Positions 20,033 through 29,817 are shown, numbered from the stretch's first letter. The stretch is 64,000 bases of DNA from Staphylococcus argensis (GCF_002902305.1 NZ_PPPX01000016.1:41701-105700), one strand, 5' to 3'. A program made the numbers and translations. The notes: generated by a model from the sequence alone, not told the origin.

Positions 20033-20971
20033 TTACGCTTCTACATATTTCATCTCAAGTTGATGAATCATATGCGTTAATAATGCATTCGTTGGTGTCG
20101 CCACACCAACTTCTTTACCATACTGAGCGATTTTACCATTTAAATAATCAATTTCAGTATAACGGCCACTGTGTAAGTCTTGATGCATGGATGGATAATG
20201 CAGACCTTGTAACTCATCTGGGTAAGAACCTTCTACCTTTTTCACTAAATCATCAAAGTTAAGTTCAATCCCTTTAGCATCCGCTACAGCTACAATCTCT
20301 TCGATAATTGGCGTGATCATCTCACGTGATTGCTCATATTGTGCGAACTCTCCAATTCTTTTATCCAAAATCGTACATAAAGGATTTAACACGCTGTTGA
20401 GTGTCGCTTTAGACCACACAGATTGGAACACATTGTCAGAAACGTGAGAATTGAGTTTCGCATCATTAAAGATTTGATTAATCGTTTCAGTACGTTCGTC
20501 AGCTACACCGTCTACACGTTGTAATTCAATCGTACCGTCGCCTTCAAGCAACAACTGACCTGGACCTCTCATACCCGCTGTCCACATCGTCACAGCGAGG
20601 AAGATTTGAGATTTCGGAACGACTGTCGCGAACGTTTCATCATGTCCGAGCCCATTCATCATCGTCAGAATGGCTGTGTCTGACTTAATCGCGCCACGCT
20701 GGTTCAACACCTCAATCATCTCTTTCGACTTCATCGCTTTCGTTAAGATGATGATAAGATCGTACTGTTCGTTAACTTCTTCCGGAAACTTCGCTTTAAT
20801 ATCAAGATGATACGTGTCCGTCTCCGTTTGAATTTCAATACCGTCGCGATTAATCTTCTCAACGTGTTCTTTCCAATAATCGAGCAGTGTCACATCGTAA
20901 CCCGCTTCCTGTATTTGCGTGCCGATACGGCCACCCATAGCGCCTGCACCTGCGATAGCTATTGTCTTCAT
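20033..20971 (-). CDS. panE: 2-dehydropantoate 2-reductase
   Basis: NADPH-dependent reductase of 312 residues making pantoate for coenzyme A synthesis. The Rossmann motif GAGAMGGRIG is at residues 7-16, and the catalytic lysine is in VWSKATLNSVLNPL; EIDYLNG near residue 280 holds the conserved Glu/Asp and Asn. Length fits the family. It is not linked to panB/C/D here, so it could be a paralogue acting on another 2-keto acid. The start has GGGAGTG upstream. A GC-rich hairpin (GCCGGCAGTCT with AGACTACCGGC, about 19971-20008) lies past the stop but lacks a T-run. Confidence 0.85.
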   Translation of the reverse strand: MKTIAIAGAGAMGGRIGTQIQEAGYDVTLLDYWKEHVEKINRDGIEIQTETDTYHLDIKAKFPEEVNEQYDLIIILTKAMKSKEMIEVLNQRGAIKSDTAILTMMNGLGHDETFATVVPKSQIFLAVTMWTAGMRGPGQLLLEGDGTIELQRVDGVADERTETINQIFNDAKLNSHVSDNVFQSVWSKATLNSVLNPLCTILDKRIGEFAQYEQSREMITPIIEEIVAVADAKGIELNFDDLVKKVEGSYPDELQGLHYPSMHQDLHSGRYTEIDYLNGKIAQYGKEVGVATPTNALLTHMIHQLEMKYVEA

Positions 20972-21574
20972 AATTTGTCACTCCCATTTCGTATCGCCCA
21001 TTCTGTAATTTCTTTAGGCTTCTACCTTAATTATGACAAATTATGTGCGAATGCACCAGACTTCAAGTTAGATTATTCAGAAATTTATATTCTATTCTTC
21101 TTTATTTTTCATAGTTATAGTAAAATGCACTTCGTCTTCTATACGCTATAAGTTGCTTACTATTTCAAACAAGCACAGGCATGTAGTGTATGATAATGTG
21201 TTGTAGTATTATTCGTACTGGCCTGTCGAAATACAGCTATCTTACTCAACGTATAGCATTTCTGTTAAGCCTCTCGCCATAGCGTTAGAGCTCAAAAGAT
21301 AGACCTCTGTCTACCTTCAAAAATAATTCGTTAAACTGAAGTGACAAGACATTACCATAAAGGTAAGAAAGTTATTGCGACGCAAATCATGATGAAAGGA
21401 CTTAGGAGCTTTAGAACTGTCGCATCTTAATTAGGGTTAGTTAACGTTATCTCAACCTTTCATTATTTGACTCATTACGCGCAATAACTTTATTTAATTA
21501 TATGATTTTACACATGGAAATTACAAGCATTTATATAACGCAATGTTAACAACTTTCAAACTGTCAATTTTACA
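20972..21574. other. Intergenic region, no gene supported
   Basis: About 600 bp of AT-rich sequence. Only fragmentary frames are seen, including a short one near 21335-21431 that could be a decayed coding remnant; nothing is strong enough to call. Confidence 0.5.
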
Positions 21575-22234
21575 CTAATCTGCTTCCTCAAGCCTCTTCT
21601 TCCAGAAATCTGCTAACTGCTTATCCGAGGTCGGTTTAAACACTTCGCTTGGTGCCAAGTTCGGATCTTTATCGTTGTGATCTTTAGGCGCAAATCCGGT
21701 AGACAACGTGGTGTCCTCCCCGCTAAACTCAGCTTCATACACTTTGCCATCGTCAGCGAACAAGTATTTCTTGATAGGATGATCCATCTTCGCTACTCGC
21801 GTATAACCTTCGATATTAGACAGTGACTTCGCTTGAGGATCTAACCCTTGTTGTCCATCTTTACTCGTATAGGTCGTGATACCGACAATATTATGTTTCT
21901 TAAAAGCTTTCGCCCCTGGCTTACCACGATCACTCACCTGTAATTGGCCCTCTGGTGTTACCGCATACCAATCACCTGTCGATATCGATCCACCAGCGAA
22001 GAAACGTGTAGTGAAAGCAGGTGTCTTCGTTGAACTATGTTGTTTAAAATACTGCATGACTTCTTTCTTAAGTTGCGCTTTTTGTTTCTTTGAAACTGAG
22101 TAAGTATGTTGCTGGTTGCTCTTTTGAGTGTGCACCTGTTCTGTTTTCGCATGACTGTCACTTTCAGAATTACATCCTCCGAGCACCAAAGCTAAACTTA
22201 CCATAGCCATACCTTGCCACAATTTAAACTTCAA
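21575..22234 (-). CDS. Lipoprotein of unknown function
   Basis: Exported lipoprotein of about 219 residues. The signal peptide ends in the lipobox LVLGGC, so mature protein starts at the lipidated cysteine, followed by a Ser/Lys/Gln-rich linker to about residue 55 and a soluble domain. I do not recognise the domain. The start chosen is the TTG at 22234, because AGGGGGTGA lies eight bases before it; a GTG at 22246 overlaps that SD. It follows the secreted phosphatase gene by about 50 bp on the same strand and is probably co-transcribed, suggesting a shared extracytoplasmic role, perhaps under phosphate or cell-envelope control (inference). Confidence 0.7.
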   Translation of the reverse strand: MKFKLWQGMAMVSLALVLGGCNSESDSHAKTEQVHTQKSNQQHTYSVSKKQKAQLKKEVMQYFKQHSSTKTPAFTTRFFAGGSISTGDWYAVTPEGQLQVSDRGKPGAKAFKKHNIVGITTYTSKDGQQGLDPQAKSLSNIEGYTRVAKMDHPIKKYLFADDGKVYEAEFSGEDTTLSTGFAPKDHNDKDPNLAPSEVFKPTSDKQLADFWKKRLEEAD

Positions 22235-22284
22235 ATTGACTGTCACCCCCTAACTATTTCAATTTGTTTTGACTCTTACGCACC

Positions 22285-24075
22285 TTATTTATCTTTCTTA
22301 ATTCCAAATTCATCAATTAATTTCGTTTGTCGTGGTTCACCTTTCGTCATGTCACCACTTAACTGATAAATCTTCACTTTCAACTTATTGCCTTTTACCT
22401 CATAGACGGAGAAGTTTTGGCTAGAAGAATCACGATTATTGGAATGTTTATCTTTAAATGCATCAGTTTTTTGTGGCTGGCGACCTAACGCGAACAAGCT
22501 ATTGTAATGATCTAAATCTTTGCGTTTCAACCAGCTCAATTCAGGACGCACTTTCTTGATATGTTTCAACGACTTGTCAGTGATTGAATCATATTCTTTC
22601 GTACCACCAGTATTCGGTAGCACGTAGACAGAACCTTTCGGATTGTCATAGTATTTGACGTTGTCCTTACCTTTCACTTGTTTCACATCTTCCGTCTTCG
22701 CGTTGACGAAACTATTCTTCGTATCCGTGTGTTGCAACACTTTCGTACGCGCGAGCACGTGATCGTGTCCTTGGAGTACGAGATCAACGTCGAGGTCATC
22801 AATTTCTTTCGTCAATTCCTTACGCACTTTCTTCACGTCGTCATCTGAAAGCGCATGATACGATTTAGAGTACATCGGTTTGTGTAAGTTGAGGATGACC
22901 CACTTAGAACCTTTCTTACGTGCTTGTTTAATATCATTCTTAATCCATTCCATTTGCTTTTTACCAATGGCTTTGCCGTCAGGATTATCTTTACCTTTCT
23001 TATTATCATTTGTATTCGCTACCACCATATGCGCACCATTATAGTCAAAGGAATAATAAGAGCCACCATTCATCGCGTTATTCCCTTTCGGAACATTAAC
23101 GTGGCGGTTGAAACGATCAAGCAGTTTGTCATCGTTATCATCATCTAATGGACGCTCGTCGTGGTTACCTGAAACGGCCGCAAGAGGTTGTGACATAAAC
23201 GATGGACGTGACTGATCGTAAATATCTTTCCACTCGTCCTCTACCTCTGCTGACTCAACGAAGTCACCTGTGTGGAGTGCGAAGTCTGGTTGCCCCGCAG
23301 TTTGAGTTGCGCGTTGTAACGTGTCTGCACCAAACTGTGCTTCATTACGTGCATGCTCATTCCAGAAAGCATTCTGCGTATCTGTGTATTGCACGAACTT
23401 GAACGGATCGCCTTTCTTACCTGATGTCTTGAAATGACCGACTTCACTCTTCGGACCGTCTTCACTTCCTACGCGATAGTAATACGTGTGATTCGGCTTG
23501 AGCTCTTTCGCATGTGCTTTGTATGTATGTTCCGTTTGAGACGTCAGGTTCACTTCCCCTTGCTGATCTCCACTCGTCCATTCTGGGCCAGAGACGTTTT
23601 TATCTGTGAAGTAGCCATTGCTTTGTTCTTTACCATTCTTATCTTTAATCGGCTTACCATCATCATCTTTCTTCACATCTTTGAAGATAAAGTTGCCATT
23701 GTGGTCACGTTCGACGTATTTCGACTTCACTTTTTTAGATTTCGCTTTAAACGTTTTAGGATTTGTAAAATTAGGGTCTTCTGAAACCCATACTTTCGCA
23801 TCTTTAAAGTGGTGTGTCGTATACCAGTTAAACGCCATTTCATGTTTCGTATTACCATTAAAGTTTGTAACGATACGGTTCGGTTGATCTTTAGCAGGTA
23901 CAGGTGCCACTTTTGGCTTTTCCTTTTGAAGTTGAGGTCCTTGTTGTTGAGAGGTCCCTCCGCCACCAGAGGCTTGTGCTTCACCTGAATTAGCGACAGG
24001 GACGACAAGTCCTAGTGCGAGTGCAACCGTGAGTGCGCTGCGTGATACTTTTTTTAAATGATTGTGCTTTGACAT
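22285..24075 (-). CDS. Secreted purple-acid-phosphatase-like metallophosphoesterase
   Basis: Exported enzyme of about 596 residues. A signal peptide (about residues 1-36, ending near GEAQASG) leads to a fibronectin-III-like N-terminal domain of the purple acid phosphatase type (to about residue 210, ending HTYYYRVGSEDG), then the metallophosphatase core with VQYTDTQ, HTGDFVE, SGNHDE, NLHKPMYS and LQGHDHV, i.e. all metal-ligand blocks. The ATG at 24075 is preferred over in-frame GTG/TTG codons just upstream because AGAAGGTG is well placed. No LPXTG motif is visible, so it is probably released. It forms a unit with the downstream lipoprotein gene. Phosphomonoesterase activity is inferred from motifs. 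Confidence 0.85.
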   Translation of the reverse strand: MSKHNHLKKVSRSALTVALALGLVVPVANSGEAQASGGGGTSQQQGPQLQKEKPKVAPVPAKDQPNRIVTNFNGNTKHEMAFNWYTTHHFKDAKVWVSEDPNFTNPKTFKAKSKKVKSKYVERDHNGNFIFKDVKKDDDGKPIKDKNGKEQSNGYFTDKNVSGPEWTSGDQQGEVNLTSQTEHTYKAHAKELKPNHTYYYRVGSEDGPKSEVGHFKTSGKKGDPFKFVQYTDTQNAFWNEHARNEAQFGADTLQRATQTAGQPDFALHTGDFVESAEVEDEWKDIYDQSRPSFMSQPLAAVSGNHDERPLDDDNDDKLLDRFNRHVNVPKGNNAMNGGSYYSFDYNGAHMVVANTNDNKKGKDNPDGKAIGKKQMEWIKNDIKQARKKGSKWVILNLHKPMYSKSYHALSDDDVKKVRKELTKEIDDLDVDLVLQGHDHVLARTKVLQHTDTKNSFVNAKTEDVKQVKGKDNVKYYDNPKGSVYVLPNTGGTKEYDSITDKSLKHIKKVRPELSWLKRKDLDHYNSLFALGRQPQKTDAFKDKHSNNRDSSSQNFSVYEVKGNKLKVKIYQLSGDMTKGEPRQTKLIDEFGIKKDK

Positions 24076-24209
24076 CTTTTCCAACACCTTCTCTTATAGT
24101 TTTTGAACTACTTTTACAGTAGCAAGCGTTTAATAACTAATGGTTAAGGCGTTGTAAAGTTTGTTTAAAGTTCTTTCACTACATGTTGTATTTTAATGCA
24201 TTGATTAAG

Positions 24210-24353
24210 ACAATACTTCGTATTGGGAGAATTGACTTCCTTTCCTAGGGGGTCACGCTCAACTAATTTTTCTCACTTTACAGTTCGAAAAATGGATTTT
24301 CGCTGTGACCTTGATCCCTCAGGAGTGTCGTCTTCTCCCTTCACTTGTATTGT
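24210..24353 (+). repeat. Dispersed structured element, copy 4
   Basis: Outer arms ACAATAC (24210-24216) with GTATTGT (24347-24353), next GGGAGAA with TTCTCCC, inner GGTCAC (24251-24256) with GTGACC (24305-24310), enclosing CTCAACTAAT, a local hairpin and TGGATTTTCG. Confidence 0.75.
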
Positions 24354-24689
24354 AAGAGTACATGAGTTTAAACCAGTTCTTTACAATTATCATTAGCAAT
24401 TCAACTCATCTCCAACACACATCTCTTTATTTTTCTTTTAATTGGATTGCTTCGAGGAATAGAGTACATCATTTTAAGAAAATGTTATGAGTAAAAATTA
24501 TTATTGTACTTCTTTAAAGTCAATTAAGTCATATATTATGTTGGTAAGAACGTTTGAGTATATAAATTACTTTAGTAACAATTAAATCATTTCATCATAT
24601 TCTACTAGTATTAAAATTTATTTCTGTTCAATTTTTCAATGTGCACTCGAGATGCATGATAGATCTAGGCCACAACATTTTTCTTCAAT

Positions 24690-24760
24690 CTAAAAAACAC
24701 CTCAAATCGCAACTCAACGAAGTATCACAACTTCATCGTTTCGCAATTTAAGGTGTTTCT
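24690..24760 (-). terminator. Terminator of the LLM oxidoreductase gene
   Basis: AACACCT and AAAT-GC arms pair with GC-ATTT and AGGTGTT over an inner GAAGT/ACTTC stem; a T6 run follows on the minus strand. Confidence 0.75.
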
Positions 24761-24766
24761 CTAAGA

Positions 24767-25768
24767 TTAAATTATTTCTGCTAATAGTTCGATGGCCTTA
24801 CAACGCGCGTCGATATCCGGCAACAATGGCGATACTAATACTTCGTCTGCATCGAACATCTCAATCAATGCGTCTAATTGCGGTTGAATCGACTGCGCAG
24901 TTCCGACTAAGATACTTGAACGATGGTCTGTCATGCGTTCTCGATCACGGTCGGTGGGTTGATAATTCTGCGCGGTCTGTATTGAAGGAAAGCGTTCGAA
25001 TTCGGCAAATTGCTTTTTACCTAATAACCAAATATCTAATGCTTGGGCTAACTGTTCCGCTTCGTCCTCCGTCTCAGCAATCACGATAAATGCAGTCACC
25101 ATCACGTTGGGTCTCTCGTTAATTTCGCTCGTTTCGAACTCAGAACGATACGCCGCCACACTACGCTTTGTACCATCAATCATCCGTTGGTTAGGTAGAA
25201 GAAAAGTACCCACCGTGAAACCTAAACCTAGTTCACCAGCTAAACGGCCCGTTCTTTCACTCGTGCTCAACAGCCACATTTCAGGCGTACGCGATACGAC
25301 GGGTTGCGCCATTAACGGCTTACCTCGTAGTGTTACCGATGACTGCGCTAAGTATCGCTTCAATTCTGTCACGCTTTGACGATAGTCCTTATACTCTGAC
25401 TTCATCTCGTCTAATGCACGTTTCACCAACAGCGTGCCGTACGTATTGCCCACGCCGACATCCACTCTATGCGGATAGAACGTTTCAAGCATACGCATGT
25501 TCTCCGCTACTTTGTATGGACTGTAGTGAGGCAGCATCACACCACCTGAGCCGACCCGAATGCGTTCAGTCTGACTCGCGATTTGCATCATCAGCAACTC
25601 AGGGCTACTACACGCGAATGCAGGTACATTATGATGCTCGGTCACCCAGAATCGGTGGTAGCCGAGTCGATCAGCTAACTTTGCTAACCGTATCGTATCT
25701 TGTAACGCTTGTTCTGCATCTTTCCCTTCATCAATTTGTGAATAATCTAAGATACTCAAACGTACCAT
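24767..25768 (-). CDS. LLM-class flavin-dependent oxidoreductase
   Basis: Luciferase-like monooxygenase-fold protein of 333 residues (MVRLSILDYSQIDEG start). The N-terminal pattern with DRLGYHRFWVTEHHN, followed by RVGSGGVMLPHYSP and PHRVDVGVG, is the common bacterial luciferase-like single-domain subgroup with FMN/FMNH2 binding. The ATG at 25768 is chosen because GAGGAG precedes it and a longer frame would overlap the upstream gene. It is 16 bp downstream of the phosphodiesterase gene on the same strand, so they are likely co-transcribed though no shared pathway is obvious. Substrate unknown. Confidence 0.85.
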   Translation of the reverse strand: MVRLSILDYSQIDEGKDAEQALQDTIRLAKLADRLGYHRFWVTEHHNVPAFACSSPELLMMQIASQTERIRVGSGGVMLPHYSPYKVAENMRMLETFYPHRVDVGVGNTYGTLLVKRALDEMKSEYKDYRQSVTELKRYLAQSSVTLRGKPLMAQPVVSRTPEMWLLSTSERTGRLAGELGLGFTVGTFLLPNQRMIDGTKRSVAAYRSEFETSEINERPNVMVTAFIVIAETEDEAEQLAQALDIWLLGKKQFAEFERFPSIQTAQNYQPTDRDRERMTDHRSSILVGTAQSIQPQLDALIEMFDADEVLVSPLLPDIDARCKAIELLAEII

Positions 25769-25784
25769 GATTGATCTACTCCTC

Positions 25785-26534
25785 TTAGTCACGTTGAGAT
25801 AAATGGATGAGTTGGTCCAATTTATCTGTGAAAATGCCATCCACGCCCCAATTCGCAAGCTGATTGGCGCGCGTTAATTTATTTACTGTCCACACATTGA
25901 GTTCATATCCTGCTGATTTAATCATCTTCACACGTGCTTCAGTCAGTTTTGCGTCTTGAATATTAATAATTTGCGCATTGCAGAAATCCATAACGGTGCG
26001 GAAGTCTTCTTTGAAATACGCATTTTTATATAACACTGCGCGACGATATTCTGGCATGATGGCTTCGCTCATTTTTAACAAAGGAAGATTGAAACTAGAA
26101 ATCAGCACATCGAGTCCCTCGTCTAACTCTTGCAGTTGATAATGGACCTGTTCCACCATACTGCGAGAGAGTGCCGTGCCATTCGGACCTGTCACGCCTT
26201 TCAATTCCACATTGAGATTCATTTGATATGTGTTGGCCAGCTCCACGATCTGTTTAAAAGTCGGCAAGCGTTCCTCTTTAAACTCAGCGCCATACCACAA
26301 ACCTGCGGAAGTCTCCTCCATCTCTGAATAGTTGAGTTGGGTAATTTCGCCGGACATAGTCGTTGTCCGCTCTAAATAATCATCATGAATAATGATGAGT
26401 TGTTCATCTTTCGTGATACCTACATCTAACTCTAGCCACTGCGCTCCTTCCACTTCAGAGGCAGCTTTAAATGAGGCTAACGTATTCTCCGGTGCTTTCG
26501 ATGGTAATCCACGATGACCAAAGACTGTAAACAT
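25785..26534 (-). CDS. Glycerophosphodiester phosphodiesterase
   Basis: Cytosolic GDPD-type TIM-barrel enzyme of 249 residues hydrolysing glycerophosphodiesters to glycerol 3-phosphate and alcohol. The catalytic blocks are FGHRGLPSKAPENT (His, Arg, Glu), WLELDVGITKD (metal ligands) and HDDYLERTT (second His). The C-terminus has GYELNVWTVNK and GVDGIFTD, both typical. No signal peptide. The start at 26534 has a GGAGCT upstream. First gene of the pair with the LLM oxidoreductase; divergent from an MFS transporter gene across a 172-bp gap. Confidence 0.9.
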   Translation of the reverse strand: MFTVFGHRGLPSKAPENTLASFKAASEVEGAQWLELDVGITKDEQLIIIHDDYLERTTTMSGEITQLNYSEMEETSAGLWYGAEFKEERLPTFKQIVELANTYQMNLNVELKGVTGPNGTALSRSMVEQVHYQLQELDEGLDVLISSFNLPLLKMSEAIMPEYRRAVLYKNAYFKEDFRTVMDFCNAQIINIQDAKLTEARVKMIKSAGYELNVWTVNKLTRANQLANWGVDGIFTDKLDQLIHLSQRD

Positions 26535-26706
26535 AAATTCAGCTCCTAATATTTCTGACTTTGTAAATTATCAATCGTAATTCTGTTCAGGTCATTGTAT
26601 ACTAACAATGCATACCTGTGATACTACACCGCTATTATCACATGGATGAATCTCATATTTCCATTCAGAACTGTTTAACTACATTACATATTGGGGAGGG
26701 ATTGGA

Positions 26707-28104
26707 ATGGCACAATCCGCCATCACGATTCACACGAAACAAGATATTATTGATTACGTTAATGGTCAGAAGAATACGAAACGAACGGCGTTGCTACTCA
26801 TCATCGTTCTCGGTACGATCTTTCTAGATGCGTATGACTTAACGATCCTCGGTACGGCGACCGATCAACTGACATCAGAGTTCACACTATCTAAGACGTA
26901 TTTGTCTTACATTATGACAGCCATGCCTTTTGGTGCTTTATTCGGTGCAGCCATCGGAGGTTTCTATGCGGATAAGCTCGGGCGGAAATTGATTCTCTCA
27001 ATTTCTCTGATTTCTTTAATTATTGGCTCAATTGGTGCGGCGCTTGCTCCGGTACCATCTGTCCTGCTTTGTTTCCGTTTACTCATGGGCTTTGCGATTG
27101 GAATGGATAGCCCAGTGGCTTTTACCTTTGTAGCCGAAATTAGTAATAAGAAAGCGAAAGGTCGTAATGTCAATTATTGGCAAGTGGTTTGGTACATTGC
27201 AGTCGTGACTTCAGCGCTGATTGTGATGTTCTTCTACAGTTTAGGTACAGGTGCGTTGTTGTGGCGTTACTCCGTAGGTATGGGTGCTGTGTTCGCGACA
27301 ATCATCTTGATACTACGTTTATTCTACCTCAGCGAAAGTCCAACTTGGTCTATGAAGAATAAAACGCTTGAAGAGGCATGTAAGGAACTTGAGAAGAACT
27401 ATAATATTACGGTAAATATTGCGCCTGATCAGGGTGAAAATGCGACGTATGAACATCGCGAAGTGAAACATCCGATGCGTACACTCTTTAACAAACGTTA
27501 TCGCCCACGTACGATTCTTGCTACAGCGATTGCGACGCTTCAAGGGATGCAGTACTATGCGATTGGTCTCTACATACCGTTGATTGCGACGACGATTATG
27601 GGGCAAGATAAGCTTCAATCATTGACGGGGACTGCTTTGATTAACATTGCAGGTATCTTTGGTGGTCTGACTGGCGCGCTGTTGACGCCGAAATTGGGTG
27701 CGCGACGTCTTACTATTATCGGCTTTACGCTTGTGGCGAGTATGATGTTGCTCATCGGTAATTTCTATGGTCAGACGATGACTTGGTTGATTGCGGCGAT
27801 GGTGGCTGTGTTCTTGTTTGGACATTCGAGTGGTCCGGGAACGCAGGGTAAGGCGATTGCTTCGTTGTCTTATCCGACGATTCTTCGTGGTAAGGGGACT
27901 GGCTTTGTTGAGTCTGTGAGTCGGTTTGGTAGTATGTTTGGGACGTTTGTGTTTCCTATTATTTATGGTAGCTATGGTTTGAATAAGACGATGTTGATTC
28001 TGGCGGTGTTTCCTATTGTGGGTGTGGTTGTGACGACGTTGATCCGATGGGAGCCTGTGGGTAAGGATTTAGAGTATGAGGATCAGTATATTGAGAAGGT
28101 TTAG
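26707..28104 (+). CDS. MFS transporter, sugar-porter-like
   Basis: Membrane transporter of 465 residues with about 12 hydrophobic segments. FLDAYDLTILGTA in segment 1 and GGFYADKLGRK in loop 2-3 place it in the major facilitator superfamily, in the branch that includes sugar porters and aromatic-acid transporters; no sugar-binding QxxQ signature pair is clear, although LQGMQYYAIGLYIP resembles helix 7 of sugar porters. GGGGAGGG precedes the ATG. The last 450 bases are unusually rich in G and T on the coding strand (many TTG, GGT, GTG codons) compared with the first part. Substrate unknown. Confidence 0.8.
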   Translation: MAQSAITIHTKQDIIDYVNGQKNTKRTALLLIIVLGTIFLDAYDLTILGTATDQLTSEFTLSKTYLSYIMTAMPFGALFGAAIGGFYADKLGRKLILSISLISLIIGSIGAALAPVPSVLLCFRLLMGFAIGMDSPVAFTFVAEISNKKAKGRNVNYWQVVWYIAVVTSALIVMFFYSLGTGALLWRYSVGMGAVFATIILILRLFYLSESPTWSMKNKTLEEACKELEKNYNITVNIAPDQGENATYEHREVKHPMRTLFNKRYRPRTILATAIATLQGMQYYAIGLYIPLIATTIMGQDKLQSLTGTALINIAGIFGGLTGALLTPKLGARRLTIIGFTLVASMMLLIGNFYGQTMTWLIAAMVAVFLFGHSSGPGTQGKAIASLSYPTILRGKGTGFVESVSRFGSMFGTFVFPIIYGSYGLNKTMLILAVFPIVGVVVTTLIRWEPVGKDLEYEDQYIEKV

Positions 28105-28121
28105 TTGGTTGGATTGTTAAA

Positions 28122-28240
28122 ATGTAAGTTGTTACGTAAGAAGCGAGTGTATCGTACTAATTTGCAATAGTTGGATGATAGTGTCTTCTACTAATTTGCA
28201 ATAGTTGGATGATAGTGTTTTCTACTAATTTGCAATACTG
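28122..28240 (+). repeat. 34-bp tandem repeat
   Basis: ACTAATTTGCAATAGTTGGA recurs at 28156 and 28190 and in part at 28224, giving a 34-bp period over about two and a half units. The last partial unit runs into the left arm of the neighbouring dispersed element. Confidence 0.8.
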
Positions 28241-28390
28241 CGTATTGGGTGGGTGAAACGGCTCGCGTTCTTAGGGGGTCACGCTCAACTAAGTAATAAC
28301 GCTTGTTGTGCGTTATTACTGGATTTTCGCTGTGACCTTTAATCCCTCAAGAGTCTCGCCTACTCCCACCTTTTACTTGTGTTGCAATAG
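28231..28390 (+). repeat. Dispersed structured element, copy 5
   Basis: Inner arms GGTCACG (28278-28284) with GTGACC (28332-28337); local hairpin GTAATAACGC with GCGTTATTAC, longer and of different sequence from the other copies; CTCAACTAA and TGGATTTTCG conserved. Outer arms are imperfect. Confidence 0.75.
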
Positions 28391-28551
28391 TATCTAGATT
28401 TGCTAATACTTTCCTATAATTCTAAGTGCTATGTAACCACAACCAACACACTCTCCTATCCTTACTTTTAGTGGTGTGAGGTTTAATTAGATTGTTTCGA
28501 GTAATAGAGTATTTTTTCCTAACGAAAAATACTGGATATTAAAGAAAACTG

Positions 28552-28585
28552 GGCTTGGAAGTAAATTCATTTTTACTTCCAAGCC
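28552..28585 (-). terminator. Terminator of the small membrane-protein gene
   Basis: GGCTTGGAAGTAAA pairs perfectly with TTTACTTCCAAGCC around a short loop, with T-rich flanks. Confidence 0.8.
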
Positions 28586-28603
28586 TAATTTATTGTAGCA
28601 CCC

Positions 28604-28978
28604 TTATCTTGTCGAATTATTTTTTGAAGTAAAAATATATTTAATGCCCATTACAATTATCGTCGTTATTAAAAATATAAAACCTAGTACAAACGTGTGT
28701 TGTTCAGGAGTTAATGGCGCAAAAGCAACTATAACATCTTCAGTACTTTTAAGGGAAAAGGACACGAGAAAATAAGATATAATAATACCTACGATTTTAG
28801 CAATTAGTATTTTCGATAAGATTTTTAGATACTTTACATAGATACCTACGATGATACCAATAATAACTTCGACAATAAAATAAACGGGTAAAGCATCGTA
28901 GTAATAAGAAATAATGAGAATATAGTCAATAGGTAAAACTAAAAGAATACAAAAGATAATTAATTTTAAATTATTCAT
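28604..28978 (-). CDS. Small membrane protein of unknown function
   Basis: A 124-residue protein made of four hydrophobic segments: about residues 1-23, 27-48, 52-76 and 92-114, ending in a short basic, Asn/Ser-rich tail. I recognise no family. An AGGAG is placed before the ATG and a strong terminator follows, supporting a real gene. The sequence is clearly more AT-rich than the surrounding metabolic genes, and the divergent neighbour (secreted papain-like protein) shares that composition, so the two may have been acquired together. An immunity or processing role for the neighbour is speculation. Confidence 0.65.
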   Translation of the reverse strand: MNNLKLIIFCILLVLPIDYILIISYYYDALPVYFIVEVIIGIIVGIYVKYLKILSKILIAKIVGIIISYFLVSFSLKSTEDVIVAFAPLTPEQHTFVLGFIFLITTIIVMGIKYIFTSKNNSTR

Positions 28979-29079
28979 AATAAAATACTCCTTTTATTTT
29001 TTACCAAAAACCCTTTAATTTTATCTTTATTAATGTAACATATAAATGTTTCAATTTTAATTATGAAAGGAGAATTAAA

Positions 29080-29796
29080 ATGAAAAAGTTTTTATTTTTT
29101 CTTTTTTGTTTTGTTTTTACGTTAGCTTTCACATTATCAAGTGCGTCGAACACGACCCATGCTGAGGATAATCTAGGAAAAAGTCAATACAATACCTCGG
29201 ATTATGATCAACTTGTTAGAGAAGATGCTCTAGATCCCTCAGTTTCACGTAAACAATGGGAAGAATTAAAACAAGAAGCTTATAAAGAAGACCAGAAAAT
29301 GAGAAAGGAGCCTGCTGTAGACACTTATAGTAAAAGTAAATACCATATGAGAGCAGGAGATGTTCTTATCTCAAACGGCACCTCAGGAAGCTTTCATCTA
29401 CCTGGACATGCTGCAATTGCTATAAGTAGTAAAAAACTTGTACATATAGCGGGGCCTAAGGCTCACCCAGCAACGCATAGTTTAAAATGGTTCAAAAAAC
29501 GTTATACTAAACATCATTCCTACATTAAAATGTATCGTCCAAAAAAGAAATCTGCAGGAAAAAAAGCGGCTAAATGGTCACGTAAAAACATCGTTGGACA
29601 TAAATGGCATTATCAGATAAATAACAAGCGTAACGAAGTACATCCAACTTACTGTTCAAAAATTGTTTATCAAGCGTATAAAAAAGGTGTAGGTTCTGGT
29701 ACTATGAAAACGTCATCTAAAATTATACTTCCATTACAGTTACCTCAATATTCCCATGGTAGTGGTAAACTACATAGAGTTAAAACATTTAGATAA
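29080..29796 (+). CDS. Secreted permuted papain-like (YiiX/NlpC-P60-type) hydrolase
   Basis: Exported protein of 238 residues with a signal peptide of about 29 residues ending near SNTTHAED. A charged linker follows, then GDVLISNGTSG and PGHAAIAIS (catalytic His block) and, far downstream, TYCSKIVYQAYKKG (catalytic Cys block). The His-before-Cys order is that of the circularly permuted NlpC/P60-like YiiX/YaeF families, which cleave amide or ester bonds in peptidoglycan or lipids. The mature region is very rich in Lys and His. GAAAGGAG precedes the ATG. AT-rich composition unlike its wider surroundings suggests recent acquisition. Activity is inferred from the motif order. Confidence 0.7.
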   Translation: MKKFLFFLFCFVFTLAFTLSSASNTTHAEDNLGKSQYNTSDYDQLVREDALDPSVSRKQWEELKQEAYKEDQKMRKEPAVDTYSKSKYHMRAGDVLISNGTSGSFHLPGHAAIAISSKKLVHIAGPKAHPATHSLKWFKKRYTKHHSYIKMYRPKKKSAGKKAAKWSRKNIVGHKWHYQINNKRNEVHPTYCSKIVYQAYKKGVGSGTMKTSSKIILPLQLPQYSHGSGKLHRVKTFR

Positions 29797-29817
29797 TGTT
29801 AATGCCTCATCCTCATA

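Larger units (their letters stand above)
24076..24766. other. Intergenic region with dispersed element
   Basis: No gene seen. It contains a copy of the dispersed element, the sequence TTCGAGGAATAGAGTA that recurs in similar form at about 28495-28510 beyond another element copy, and the terminator of the LLM oxidoreductase gene. Confidence 0.6.

Noticed and set aside
21335..21431. Short frame ending in KGLRSFRTVAS, reminiscent of a transposase C-terminus
   Set aside because: Too short, no inverted repeats or other transposase motifs nearby; resemblance could be chance.
28122..28240. Possible CRISPR array from the 34-bp tandem repeats
   Set aside because: Units are directly tandem with no unique spacers, only about two and a half copies, and no cas genes nearby.
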